Shown: piece after piece, positions 30,273-39,052 of the stretch
Layout: each line of letters opens with the position of its first letter
Position numbering within the stretch: position 1 is the stretch's first letter
Origin: Opitutus sp. ER46
GTDB taxonomy: Bacteria; Verrucomicrobiota; Verrucomicrobiia; Opitutales; Opitutaceae
DNA: 64,000 nucleotides
Direction of reading: 5' to 3'
Assembly (NCBI RefSeq): GCF_003054705.1
Contig: NZ_QAYX01000023.1
Span: 248,001-312,000, forward strand
Made by a program: the position numbers and the translations under genes
The notes under the pieces: model-generated
Database searches by the model: none
What the model saw: the letters and a program-made list of their open reading frames with translations, nothing else
What the model was told of the DNA's origin: nothing

Positions 30273-32216
30273 TCAGGGTTGGCGTCCTCCGCTCAGACGA
30301 CGCGCATTCGCCCGGGCCTCGGCGTGCGCCGGATTGATCCGCACCGCCGCTTCAAACGCCGCGAGCGCCTCCGGACGATGTCCGCTCTGCGCCAGCGCCA
30401 TGCCCAGCCGGTTGTGCAGCTCGGCATCGTTCGGGGCCAGCTGCACCGCGGCGCTGAGCGCGGCGGCCGCTTCGTCGGGGCGTCCGAGCTCCATCAACAC
30501 CGCGCCGTGGTTTGCATGCACCGCCACGTTTCCCGGCATCACCTTTGCCAGCGCCGCAAACTGCTCCGCCGCCTCCGTCAGTCGCCCGGCGTCGGCCAGC
30601 GCGTGGGCGAGGCCGAAAAGCACGCGTGACGAGTCGGGCGCGATCCGCTGCGCCTCCTGGAGGCGGCGGATGCCTTCGCTCGAACGGCCCGCGAGCACCA
30701 GTGCCGTTCCCAGGTTGTTGAGCAGGTCGGCGTCGCCCGGCTTGCGCGCGACCGCCGCCGCGTAGCATTCCGCCGCCCGCGCGGCATCGCCCAGCTCCTG
30801 GCTGACGGCTCCCAGGTTGCTCCACACGGCGGCGACACTCGGATCGATCGCGAGGGAGCGTTCGAGCCACTGGCGCGCCTCCTCGCGTTGGCCCTCCACG
30901 CGCAGGTACTCCGCGAGCAGCGCCATGGCTCGCGCATTCTGCGGCCGCTTGGCCACCGTGTCCTCAAACAACCGCACCGGCGTGGCATAGTCCTGGTTGC
31001 GGCGCGCGGTCAGCCCGCCGAGCGCCACCGCTACGGCCAGCCCCAGCCACAACGCCCGGCGGCCGCCCAGCACGGCGTCGAGCAGGAGCACACCCAGCAC
31101 CGCTACCGCTGCGAGTGGCAGGTACATCCGATGCTCGACGATCATCTGGATCGTGCCCGGCGGCAGACTGCTGGGCGCCAGGGTCACGAAAAACCACGCG
31201 CCAAGGAATCCGAGCATCGGCCAGCGTCGCAGCGCGACGAGGGTGGCTACGATGAAACCCACCGCGACCGGGACGTGCGGCCACACGTCGATGGCGCGCG
31301 TGACCCAGAACGTGCCGTATTCGATCGTCAGCGGCGCCGGCCAGACCGCCAGACGCAGGTACTGGCTCAGCGCGGAAAACTGCGTGAGGTCATAGCGCCA
31401 CCAGGCGGCGAGCGAGAAATCGAAGGTGCCGTCGCGTCCATGCGTCGATACGACGAGCGCGCCGAGCACGACCCAGGAGGCGAGGAGCGCGGCGTAGAAC
31501 CAGCGCCGCGCCGCCCAGGCGCCGCGCCAATTGCCGGCGACGAAGGTCCGCTCGTACAGCAGCACGAGCAGCGGTGCGACGACCGCGACCTCCTTGGTCA
31601 GCACGCCGAGCATTGCGCTTCCCGCGGCCGCCGCCAGCCAGCCGCGGGCGGGTTCCGATGTGCGCGTCGCGCGAATGAAGCAGGCGAGGGTGAGGAGAAC
31701 GAAGAGGCCGCAGAGCGATTCCGCCCGCTGCACCGTGTAGGTGACGGATTCGGTCTGCAGCGGGTGCAGGACCCAGAGCAGCGCCGCACCGAGCGCAATT
31801 CCCTCCGCGCGGTCGCCGTAGCGGCGCGCGAGCCGCGGTCCGCGCAGCGTCTGCGCCACCACCCACCACAGCGTGATTCCGGCCGTGGCGTGAATCAGCA
31901 GGTTCAGCGCGTGGTAACTCCACACCGCCGTGCCGCTGACGGCGTGGTTGAGCGCGAAGGAAAAATTCAGGAGTGGCCGTCCGCTGACGGTCAGGCTCCC
32001 CGGCGGCGGCACCCACGCACCCGGGAGCGTCTGCAACGTGGGGTTGGCCAGGATCGCTGGTTCATCGTCGAACACGAACGGCACCTGAAAGCTGTTGTGG
32101 TAGGCGGCCAGCGCTGCGACGACGATTAGCGCTGCCGCCGTCCAGAACGCGATTCGCCGCGGCGGGTCACACCGCCCGTCTCGGGAACTCGTTCGCGGCT
32201 GGGGCATGCCCCGCAT
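30273..32216 (-). CDS. GT-C-type membrane glycosyltransferase with C-terminal TPRs (TMTC/PMT-like), paralogue
   Basis: A 647-residue paralogue of the protein at 25005. Starts at 32216 or 32207 (MPQPRTS) both fit; the open frame upstream is not protein-like. The GT-C core has FVFDDEPAILANP in the first loop with its Asp-Asp, GRPLLNFSFALNHA, HPLQTESVTYTVQRAESL, LTKEVAVVAPLLVLLYERTF and MIVEHRMYLPLAAVAVL, the same blocks and order as the paralogue. About six TPRs follow from residue 430 (ARAMALLAEYLRVEGQREEA, LLNNLGTALVLAGRSSEGI and others). It is transcribed towards the lipoprotein-like gene. A role in surface protein glycosylation is inferred. Confidence 0.8.
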   Translation of the reverse strand: MRGMPQPRTSSRDGRCDPPRRIAFWTAAALIVVAALAAYHNSFQVPFVFDDEPAILANPTLQTLPGAWVPPPGSLTVSGRPLLNFSFALNHAVSGTAVWSYHALNLLIHATAGITLWWVVAQTLRGPRLARRYGDRAEGIALGAALLWVLHPLQTESVTYTVQRAESLCGLFVLLTLACFIRATRTSEPARGWLAAAAGSAMLGVLTKEVAVVAPLLVLLYERTFVAGNWRGAWAARRWFYAALLASWVVLGALVVSTHGRDGTFDFSLAAWWRYDLTQFSALSQYLRLAVWPAPLTIEYGTFWVTRAIDVWPHVPVAVGFIVATLVALRRWPMLGFLGAWFFVTLAPSSLPPGTIQMIVEHRMYLPLAAVAVLGVLLLDAVLGGRRALWLGLAVAVALGGLTARRNQDYATPVRLFEDTVAKRPQNARAMALLAEYLRVEGQREEARQWLERSLAIDPSVAAVWSNLGAVSQELGDAARAAECYAAAVARKPGDADLLNNLGTALVLAGRSSEGIRRLQEAQRIAPDSSRVLFGLAHALADAGRLTEAAEQFAALAKVMPGNVAVHANHGAVLMELGRPDEAAAALSAAVQLAPNDAELHNRLGMALAQSGHRPEALAAFEAAVRINPAHAEARANARRLSGGRQP

Positions 32217-32368
32217 CGCAGCCGCCCGGTCCAGTCTTGTCCAGTTCGCTCCCGGCGGCCTGATCAGCGTCGAACGCGACGCGGCGACCGTGGCGACGTT
32301 GCGCACCAGTGCGGAAGCCGCCGGGCTTTCCTTGCCTCTGCCGTGCTGAGCCGGCGGGATCGCGCCCG

Positions 32369-33175
32369 TTACGGCGCGTCGTCGACGGAGAAGCGAATCT
32401 TCCGCACCACGCGGGCGTACAGCCACGGCACGTAGCGCTGCAGGTAAATGCCAAGAACCTCCCAGCCGCCGACATGGACCTCGTTCCGCCGCCGCCACAC
32501 GCCACGCACGATCGCGGCGGCACATTTCTCCGGGGCGATCCCGCGGATGTGCGTGCCCTCACGGCGGCCTCGCTTCTCGCCAGTCGGGCCGAGCGCGTTG
32601 TCGGTCACGGCCGTGTTCACGTAGCCGGGGCACGCGATCATCACGTGGATGCCCTCGCGCCAGACTTCGGTGCGAAGCGAGTCGAAGTATCCGTGCAGCG
32701 CATGCTTGGCCGCCGCGTAGGTCGAGCGTCCAGGCGTGCCGACGTAACCCATGACACTGCTGACGACGACGACCTGGCCGGAGCGACGGGCGAGCATGGA
32801 GGGCAGGACGGCCTTGGTGAGCGCGACCGGGCCGAAGTAGTTCACGTCCATCAAAGCTCGCTCGGTCGCAAAGGAGGCGTCGATGGCCCTGGCCCGCTGG
32901 GAGACGCCACCGTTGTTCACCAGCACGTCGATCCGGCCGCAGCGGGCGAGAACCTCGGCCGTGAGCGCGGGGAAAGTCGCGGGCTGGGCGAGGTCGAGGG
33001 CCAGCACCAGGTGCTCTTCCGGTCGCGCACAGGTGCGACGCACGCGTTCGAGTTCCTCGGTGCGGCGGCTGGACAACACCAGGCGCGCGCCGGCGGCGGC
33101 AAACGCCCGCGCGAGCGCCTCGCCGATGCCGGAGGACGCTCCGGTGATCCAGACGACCTGGCCCGCGAAGTTCAT
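32369..33175 (-). CDS. Short-chain dehydrogenase/reductase
   Basis: A 268-residue classical SDR oxidoreductase. The dinucleotide site GASSGIGEAL is at residues 12-21, NNGG at 87-90, and the catalytic Ser140, Tyr153 and Lys157 are visible in VVVVSSVMG and TYAAAKHAL. The start at 33175 places the Rossmann motif at the normal distance from the N-terminus. The C-terminal part carries a hydrophobic, aromatic segment (VGGWEVLGIYLQRYVPWLYARVV), which resembles DHRS7-like membrane-associated SDRs. The substrate cannot be inferred. It is divergent from rhaT but shows no specific link to rhamnose metabolism. Confidence 0.85.
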   Translation of the reverse strand: MNFAGQVVWITGASSGIGEALARAFAAAGARLVLSSRRTEELERVRRTCARPEEHLVLALDLAQPATFPALTAEVLARCGRIDVLVNNGGVSQRARAIDASFATERALMDVNYFGPVALTKAVLPSMLARRSGQVVVVSSVMGYVGTPGRSTYAAAKHALHGYFDSLRTEVWREGIHVMIACPGYVNTAVTDNALGPTGEKRGRREGTHIRGIAPEKCAAAIVRGVWRRRNEVHVGGWEVLGIYLQRYVPWLYARVVRKIRFSVDDAP

Positions 33176-33335
33176 CGCCCGCACTGCATCGGCGGCACCC
33201 TCGCGGAGCAAGCCACGACTGCGGCGCCACCGCCGGGGTGCGTCCCGCCGATCGCCGGAGCTGGTGCAACACGATGCCTTCATACGCTCCTTGGAGGGTC
33301 GCGCGGCCGGGGCGGCCAGACTGTCCACAAACGCG

Positions 33336-33369
33336 CAGCGTCGCTCCCGCTTTTGGGAGCCGCACGCTG
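33336..33369 (+). promoter_or_regulatory. Two-tier hairpin upstream of rhaT
   Basis: An outer arm CAGCGT (33336-33341) pairs with ACGCTG (33364-33369), and an inner arm GCTCCC (33343-33348) with GGGAGC (33355-33360). It ends 77 bp before the rhaT start. No T-run follows, so it is more likely an operator or leader structure than a terminator. Confidence 0.35.
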
Positions 33370-33446
33370 GCTACTGCATATCCACGCACCCGGAATTTGG
33401 TTCCGGTCCCGGCAACTTTGCTCCATTCCATACGCCTTTCTTTCTT

Positions 33447-34616
33447 ATGAATCCCTTCCTTGGTGTTGTCTTCCACTGGCTAGGTGGGCTCGCGTCCGGC
33501 TCCTTCTACGTCCCGTACAAGGGCGTGAAAAAGTGGTCCTGGGAGACCTACTGGCTGGTGGGCGGCTTCTTCTCTTGGATCATCTGCCCGTCGCTGCTCG
33601 CGTCCATTCTCACCAAGGACCTGTGGGGTTCGATCGGTCAGCAGAGCATGACCACCCTGTGGTGGACCTACTTCTTCGGTGCCATGTGGGGCTTTGGCGG
33701 CCTGACCTTCGGCCTCACGATGCGCTATCTCGGCATGTCGCTCGGCATGGGCGTGGCGCTTGGCTACTGCGCGGCATTCGGCACCTTGCTGCCGCCGATC
33801 TTCAAGGCGTTCATCCCGAGTATTCCGGTACCGGAGACGCTGGCCCAGATCGCGTCGACCACGCCGGGCCAGATCACGCTCGTTGGCGTGACCGTCACCC
33901 TGCTGGGCATCGGCGTCGCGGCGCTGGCGGGTCTGACCAAGGAGCGCGAGATGCCGGAGGCCGAGAAGAAGAAGGCCATCTCGGAGTTCAGCTTCAAGAA
34001 GGGCATCATCGTCGCGACGTTCTCGGGCATCATGAGCGCGTGCTTCGCGTTCGCCCTCACTGCCGGCAACCCGATCGGCGAGGCCTCGCTGAAAGCCGGC
34101 ACCGATCCGATCTGGACGGGACTGCCGAAGCTCGTGGTCGTGCTCCTCGGCGGCTTCACGACCAACTTCGTCTGGTGCGTCATCCTCAATATTCGCAACC
34201 GCACCGGCTACCAGTACCTCGCCGCGCACGTTCGCCCCGAGCACGCCGGGCTCACCGCTTCGGGTGGCGAGGGCGCCAGCAGCTCGTCCGCCACGCCGCG
34301 CGCCGCCGTAGCGGAGGCTGACCTGCGCGTGCCGCGGTTTGGCAACTTCTTCTTTTCCGCCCTGGCCGGCACCACGTGGTACTTCCAGTTCTTCTTCTAC
34401 ACGATGGGCGAAACCCAGATGGGCAAGTTCGGGTTCGCCAGTTGGACGCTGCACATGGCCAGCATCATCATCTTCTCCACCATGTGGGGCTGGATCTTCC
34501 ACGAGTGGAAGGGCTCCAGCCGGAAGGCGCATACCCTGATCGGGCTCGGTATCGCCACGCTCATTCTCTCCACCATCATCATCGGCTACGGCACCTACCT
34601 GAAGGCCGGCCACTGA
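33447..34616 (+). CDS. rhaT: L-rhamnose-proton symporter
   Basis: Inner-membrane transporter that imports L-rhamnose with protons. The 389-residue protein has about ten hydrophobic segments and clear RhaT signatures at the N-terminus (GVVFHWLGGLASGSFYVPYK and WSWETYWLVGGFFSWIICP). Others follow: MWGFGGLTFGLTMRYLGMSLG, SGIMSACFAFALTAG and, near the C-terminus, GTTWYFQFFFYTMGETQMG. The start at 33447 matches the family; the longer open frame overlaps the divergent SDR gene. It lies 99 bp upstream of rhaA and is very probably cotranscribed with it. Confidence 0.93.
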   Translation: MNPFLGVVFHWLGGLASGSFYVPYKGVKKWSWETYWLVGGFFSWIICPSLLASILTKDLWGSIGQQSMTTLWWTYFFGAMWGFGGLTFGLTMRYLGMSLGMGVALGYCAAFGTLLPPIFKAFIPSIPVPETLAQIASTTPGQITLVGVTVTLLGIGVAALAGLTKEREMPEAEKKKAISEFSFKKGIIVATFSGIMSACFAFALTAGNPIGEASLKAGTDPIWTGLPKLVVVLLGGFTTNFVWCVILNIRNRTGYQYLAAHVRPEHAGLTASGGEGASSSSATPRAAVAEADLRVPRFGNFFFSALAGTTWYFQFFFYTMGETQMGKFGFASWTLHMASIIIFSTMWGWIFHEWKGSSRKAHTLIGLGIATLILSTIIIGYGTYLKAGH

Positions 34617-34639
34617 TCGCTCTCCGCAGCCGGATCGAA

Positions 34640-34657
34640 GGCGGCGCTCCCGCCGCC
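34640..34657 (+). promoter_or_regulatory. Intercistronic hairpin between rhaT and rhaA
   Basis: GGCGGCG (34640-34646) pairs with CGCCGCC (34651-34657) over a 4-nt loop, 24 bp after the rhaT stop. There is no strong T-run, so it may stabilise the rhaT mRNA end or partly attenuate rather than fully terminate. Confidence 0.35.
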
Positions 34658-34715
34658 GTCGTTTCGGCTCCCATTATCCCGCCCCGCTCTCTCCATCACG
34701 AAATCATCCAAGACC

Positions 34716-35972
34716 ATGGCACCCTCGACTGGTTACGCATACGCAAAGGACGTCTATTCCGCTCTCGGCGTCGATACCGAGGCCGCAATGAAGCGCCTCG
34801 CGAAGGTTTCGATCTCCCTCCATTGCTGGCAGGGCGACGACGTCGGCGGCTTCGAAAGCGCCGGTGATCTCTCCGGCAGCGGCCTGGCCGCCACCGGCAA
34901 TTACCCGGGCAAGGCGCGGACGATCGACGAACTCCGGTCCGATCTCGAACTCGCGTACCGTCTGATCCCCGGCAAACACCGGCTGAACCTGCACGCCATC
35001 TACGGCGATTTCGCGGGCAAGAAGGTGGAGCGAAATGAGATCACGGTGAAACAGTTCCAGAGCTGGATCGACTGGGCCAAGTCGCTCGGCCTGGGCCTCG
35101 ATTTCAATCCGACCTGCTTCGCGCATCCCAAGGCCGCCTCCGGCTTCACGCTCGCGCACCAGGACAAGGCCATCCGCAAGTTCTGGGTCGAGCACTGCAT
35201 CGCCTGCCGCAAGATCGGCGCCGCGATGGGCAAGCAGCTCGGCTCCACCACCGTCACCAATATCTGGATTCCGGACGGCATGAAGGACGTGCCCGTCGAT
35301 CGCCTCGCCCCGCGCGAGCGCCTGGCCGACTCGCTCGACGCCATCTTCAAGGAGAAGATCAACCCGAAGCACCACCTCGACGCGGTCGAGAGCAAGCTGT
35401 TCGGCATCGGCTCCGAGAGCTACGTCGTCGGTTCGCACGAGTTCTACCTGGGCTACGCCGTGCAGAACCAGAAGCTGATCTGCCTCGACGCCGGTCACTT
35501 CCATCCGACGGAAATGCTGACCGACAAGATCAGCTCTGTGCTCATGTACGTCCCCGAGCTGCTGCTCCACGTCAGCCGCGGCGTCCGTTGGGACAGCGAC
35601 CACGTCGTCCTGCTCGATGATCACCTGCGTGGCATCATGGAGGAACTGGTGCGCGGTGACTTCCTCGAGCGCACGCACATCGGCCTCGACTACTTCGACG
35701 CTTCCATCAACCGCATCGCGGCCTGGACGATCGGCACGCGCAACGCGATCAAGGCCCTCCTGCTCGCGATGCTCGAGCCGACGGACGATCTGCGCGCGCT
35801 GGAGAACGCCGGCGACAACACCGCCCGGCTCGCGCTCCTCGAGGAGCTCAAGTCGCTGCCATTCGGTGCCGTGTGGGACGAGTATTGCCGCCGCCAAGAC
35901 GCCCCCGTCGGCCCGGCCTGGCTCGAGGCGATTCGCGACTACGAGAAGCAGGTCCTCTCGAAGCGCTGCTGA
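34716..35972 (+). CDS. rhaA: L-rhamnose isomerase
   Basis: Converts L-rhamnose to L-rhamnulose, the first catabolic step after uptake by RhaT. The 418-residue sequence follows E. coli RhaA closely throughout: [106 protein letters not shown] and [17 protein letters not shown]. These include the metal-binding Glu, Asp and His residues of the TIM barrel. No rhamnulokinase, aldolase or rha regulator is present here, so the rest of the pathway must be elsewhere. A strong terminator follows. Confidence 0.95.
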   Translation: MAPSTGYAYAKDVYSALGVDTEAAMKRLAKVSISLHCWQGDDVGGFESAGDLSGSGLAATGNYPGKARTIDELRSDLELAYRLIPGKHRLNLHAIYGDFAGKKVERNEITVKQFQSWIDWAKSLGLGLDFNPTCFAHPKAASGFTLAHQDKAIRKFWVEHCIACRKIGAAMGKQLGSTTVTNIWIPDGMKDVPVDRLAPRERLADSLDAIFKEKINPKHHLDAVESKLFGIGSESYVVGSHEFYLGYAVQNQKLICLDAGHFHPTEMLTDKISSVLMYVPELLLHVSRGVRWDSDHVVLLDDHLRGIMEELVRGDFLERTHIGLDYFDASINRIAAWTIGTRNAIKALLLAMLEPTDDLRALENAGDNTARLALLEELKSLPFGAVWDEYCRRQDAPVGPAWLEAIRDYEKQVLSKRC

Positions 35973-35991
35973 GCGCGGCAGGACACATTTC

Positions 35992-36022
35992 AGGCGCGGC
36001 CCGCAAGGCCGCGCCTCTTTTT
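35992..36022 (+). terminator. Intrinsic terminator after rhaA
   Basis: A 10-bp perfect stem (AGGCGCGGCC 35992-36001 with GGCCGCGCCT 36007-36016), a 5-nt loop and a T-run (36018-36022). Its T-tract overlaps the stop codon of the convergent TPR gene. Confidence 0.9.
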
Positions 36023-36488
36023 ATGCCGACCGCAGGGCCTCGAGGTCGGGGTCGGTTTCGGCGGCTTCGCGGAACTTCGGATCGAGTTCGATCGCGCGGG
36101 CGACTCGCGCTCGGGCGGCGACGAGATCGCCCCGGACGCAGGCGTAGCAGCCGAGGTTGAACTGGATCGTCGCGTCTTCCGGGTGGCTCGTTTCCGCTTC
36201 CAGCAAGATCTGCTCGGCCGCGGCGAGCGTGTGCGCACGGCGCGTGGCGTACGCCCAAGTCACCCAGCCGCCCGGCTCCTCGGGCGCGCGTTGGACAAAC
36301 TCGGCTGCGACCGACACGAGCGCGCGCCAGTCAGCCTGTTCCTGCAGCACGGCCATCTTGAGCGAAAGATAATCGAGGCCATCCGTGTGCGGCGCCTGGA
36401 TCTTGGCCAACTCGGCCTCGGCGTCGCGCAGCATTCCAAGCTCCAGATAGCCTTTCGCATACGAGAGGTGCCGCTTGGGTGGGATCAC
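36021..36488 (-). CDS. Small TPR-containing protein
   Basis: A 155-residue cytoplasmic protein from a GTG start at 36488; an internal ATG at 36432 is a shorter alternative. It contains about three degenerate tetratricopeptide repeats: SYAKGYLELGMLRDAEAELAKI, then a helical pair around WRALVSVAAEFVQRAPEEPGGW, and a clear last repeat IQFNLGCYACVRGDLVAARARV. Such proteins are usually protein-protein adaptors. No partner is suggested by the surroundings. The longer open frame upstream of the chosen start is Arg-rich and not protein-like. Confidence 0.65.
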   Translation of the reverse strand: MIPPKRHLSYAKGYLELGMLRDAEAELAKIQAPHTDGLDYLSLKMAVLQEQADWRALVSVAAEFVQRAPEEPGGWVTWAYATRRAHTLAAAEQILLEAETSHPEDATIQFNLGCYACVRGDLVAARARVARAIELDPKFREAAETDPDLEALRSA

Positions 36489-36715
36489 GGGCGCAGCAAA
36501 GCCGGCGTCCCAAGGTCGGTCAACGCGCCGCTGGCTTCGCTCGCGGCGCGGGCGAAGGAGCGCGCTCGTGGCTTGTCGCGGAAAACCTTCGGCAGGTGCT
36601 TCGGGTTCACCGACCTTTTGCCCGGCGGTTCGCCATCGTTCGCGGCACTGCGCCGGTCTGACGGGCACCCGAACCGATGCGCGAACTGGCGGCCGCGGCA
36701 CCGGTCTCTCCGCGC

Positions 36716-37081
36716 ATGAAATCGCCACGTCAACGCCCTCCCTCGTCCGACCGTGCGCCGGGCAAACCCGAATCGCGTCCCACCGCGGAGACGTTTCCCC
36801 ATCGTACCGAGGCACCTGGCGACGCTGGACTTGCCAATGAAGCCCGCCCCGGCTTGGGCACTCGGCGCGACGATCCGTTTCCGGGCGAGCCCGCGTCGGG
36901 AGCGTCGCCCGTGGCGCGACCGCCGACGAAGAAGGGCAAGAGCGTGGCCGAGCGCCAGCGCTCCAGCCGCGAGCCCAACGACCAGCCGCTGCCGCGCGAT
37001 CCGGTGGAGCAGCGTTCCGACACCTGGGCCCGCGAAGCCGAGCGCTCCACCGGCGTCTCCGGCCACATGAGCGCCGACTGA
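36716..37081 (+). CDS. Small disordered hydrophilic protein, unknown
   Basis: A 121-residue protein rich in Pro, Arg, Ser, Glu and Asp with almost no hydrophobic residues, so it is probably intrinsically disordered. An in-frame ATG at 36677 would add 13 residues. Codon third positions become strongly G/C in the second half (from the segment PPTKKGKSVAERQR onwards), which supports coding in this frame rather than in the overlapping opposite-strand frame. No motif is recognised. A near-perfect inverted repeat follows directly after the stop. Confidence 0.5.
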   Translation: MKSPRQRPPSSDRAPGKPESRPTAETFPHRTEAPGDAGLANEARPGLGTRRDDPFPGEPASGASPVARPPTKKGKSVAERQRSSREPNDQPLPRDPVEQRSDTWAREAERSTGVSGHMSAD

Positions 37082-37083
37082 GA

Positions 37084-37150
37084 TGTGACGCCGTGACGCC
37101 CCGTCTCAGGCAAACGGGCGTCACCGCGTCACATATTTTGGGTCTGACCC
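37084..37150 (+). repeat. Long inverted repeat plus GGGTC palindrome, terminator- or REP-like
   Basis: 18-nt arms at 37084-37101 and 37116-37133 pair with a single mismatch. Each arm contains a doubled GTGACGC unit. A second palindrome GGGTC-T-GACCC follows at 37140-37150. The first hairpin starts two bases after the stop of the upstream gene and is followed by TATTTT, so it can terminate; the composite layout also resembles REP-type intergenic elements. Confidence 0.55.
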
Positions 37151-37369
37151 GCGGCTTGCATCCGTGACGACGGGTGCGAGGCACCCTCGAAAGGGGGCGG
37201 TCGTTTTGTAGCGTGCCGAGATACGTGTCCCCCGGGGTGGCGGCGTAGTGCACCGAGGGACAGCGGCGTGAGGTGACTCGACGTGAGGAGGGCGGGGCGC
37301 TTTCGTCGGGGCAGCGTCCGCTCGGGCCTCGGCCCGCCGGCGCCGCTACCTCACCCCGCTCCCCCCGCC

Positions 37370-39004
37370 ATGCTCCGCGCCCTGCTGCTGCTCCTGCTTT
37401 CCCCTGCTGCACTCCTCGCCGCCGATCCGGCGGCTGTCCGCCGGATCGAGGCGGACGTGTCGCAGCCTGCGCACCCTCTCAACCGCATGTACAACCTCTG
37501 CGTCGGCGCGGGCCGCGCCAACGAGGGGCTGCGTGCCGACTGGCAACGACAGCTCCAGCAGGTGCGCGCCGACTGTGGGTTTCGCTACATCCGCTTTCAC
37601 GGGCTGTTCTGCGACGACATGGGCGTGTACCGCGAGGACGCCCAGGGCCGCGCGATCTATAACTGGCAGTACATCGACGAGCTCTTCGATTTTCTCCAAC
37701 GGATCGGGATAAAGCCGTTCGTGGAACTCGGCTTCATGCCGTCCGCCCTGGCGAGCGGCCCGCACACGATCTTCTGGTACAAGGCCAACGTCACCCCGCC
37801 GAAGGATTACGCGAAGTGGGAGGCATTCGTCGCTGCCTTCGTCCGGCACGTCACCGAACGCTACGGCGCCGACGAGGTGCGCCGCTGGTACTTCGAGGTG
37901 TGGAATGAGCCCAACCTCACCGGCTTCTGGATGGGCACCACCCAGGGCAAAACCGAGGCCGAGTTCGCCCCCATCGCCCGTGCCGAGTACCTGAAGCTTT
38001 ACGCGGCCTCCGCCCGTGCCGTGAAGTCCGTCGACTCCACCTACCGCGTTGGCGGACCCGCTACCGCCGGCAGCGGCTGGATCGACGAGACGCTTGCCGC
38101 GTGCGCGGAGCGGCAGCTGCCGCTCGATTTCGTCAGCACGCACACCTACGCGACCTCCAGCGGTTACCTCGACGAACACGGCAACGCCGGCACCGTCTTC
38201 TCCCCGGATCGCAACGCCGTGACCGACGAGGTGAAGGGCGTCCGCCAAAAGATCGCCCGCTCCGCCTTCCCCGGCGCCGAGCTGCACTACACTGAGTGGA
38301 GCAGTTCCTACACGCCGGCAGACCCGCTCCACGACAGCTACCACAGCGCCGCCTTCATCCTGGATAAGGTCCGGCACATTGGCGCCGCTGCAGACTCCAT
38401 GTCGTATTGGACTTTCACCGACATCTTTGAGGAGGCGGGTCCGCGGATGACGCCGTTTCACGGCGGCTTCGGCCTGCTGAACTACCAGGATCTCATGAAA
38501 CCCTCGTACTTTGCGTACGCGTGGCTGAACCGTCTCGGCGACCACGAGATCGCCGCTTCGGACTCCGACGCCTTCATCTGCCGCAACGACGCGGGCGCGG
38601 TCCAGGCGCTGTTCTGGGATTTCACGATCACGCATCCCGGTGCGTCGGTGATCAACCAGGAGTTCTATCTTGCCGACCAGCCGGCGAAGGCCAAAGGCAC
38701 GGTCGAACTCAACCTCCGCGGCCTCGCGCCCGGTCGGTATCAGCTCACCGCCCGCAAGGTCGGCTACCGCGCCAACGACGTGCAGTCCGCCTGGCGCGAT
38801 CTCGGCTCACCGGCGCAGCTTACCCGCGCCCAGGTGCGGCAGCTCCGCGCTGCGAGTTCCGGAGAGCCGTTCGTGCAGGAGTCCGTGACGGTCGCGGCGG
38901 ACGGCCATTTCTCGCGCCCCTTCGCCATGCGCGAGAATGACGTCTGGCTCGTGGAACTCAGCCCCGCGCCCGCGAAGTCCACCCGCGCCACCGCGTCGCC
39001 GTAA
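37370..39004 (+). CDS. Secreted family 39 glycoside hydrolase
   Basis: A 544-residue exported retaining glycosidase of the GH39 type (beta-xylosidase/alpha-iduronidase-like). The start at 37370 gives a leucine-rich signal peptide ending near AALLAA (residue 18). The TIM barrel carries the acid/base Glu180 in FEVWNEPNLTGFW and the nucleophile Glu309 in LHYTEWSSSYTP. Also seen are YIRFHGLFCDDMGVY, FVELGFMPSAL and SYWTFTDIFEE, all typical of the family. The C-terminal 130 residues or so form a beta-sandwich. The likely substrate is xylose-containing plant polysaccharide, but this is not certain from sequence. It converges with the DsbA-like gene. Confidence 0.9.
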   Translation: MLRALLLLLLSPAALLAADPAAVRRIEADVSQPAHPLNRMYNLCVGAGRANEGLRADWQRQLQQVRADCGFRYIRFHGLFCDDMGVYREDAQGRAIYNWQYIDELFDFLQRIGIKPFVELGFMPSALASGPHTIFWYKANVTPPKDYAKWEAFVAAFVRHVTERYGADEVRRWYFEVWNEPNLTGFWMGTTQGKTEAEFAPIARAEYLKLYAASARAVKSVDSTYRVGGPATAGSGWIDETLAACAERQLPLDFVSTHTYATSSGYLDEHGNAGTVFSPDRNAVTDEVKGVRQKIARSAFPGAELHYTEWSSSYTPADPLHDSYHSAAFILDKVRHIGAAADSMSYWTFTDIFEEAGPRMTPFHGGFGLLNYQDLMKPSYFAYAWLNRLGDHEIAASDSDAFICRNDAGAVQALFWDFTITHPGASVINQEFYLADQPAKAKGTVELNLRGLAPGRYQLTARKVGYRANDVQSAWRDLGSPAQLTRAQVRQLRAASSGEPFVQESVTVAADGHFSRPFAMRENDVWLVELSPAPAKSTRATASP

Positions 39005-39052
39005 CGCACCCCGCGGGGCGTCGGCACTGGGGGCTTCACCGGCGACCCACGC

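Noticed and set aside
36485-37066. Leftward frame overlapping the small disordered protein gene
   Set aside because: Arg/Gly/Ala-rich translation without motifs. Codon bias favours the forward frame, though the choice is not absolute.
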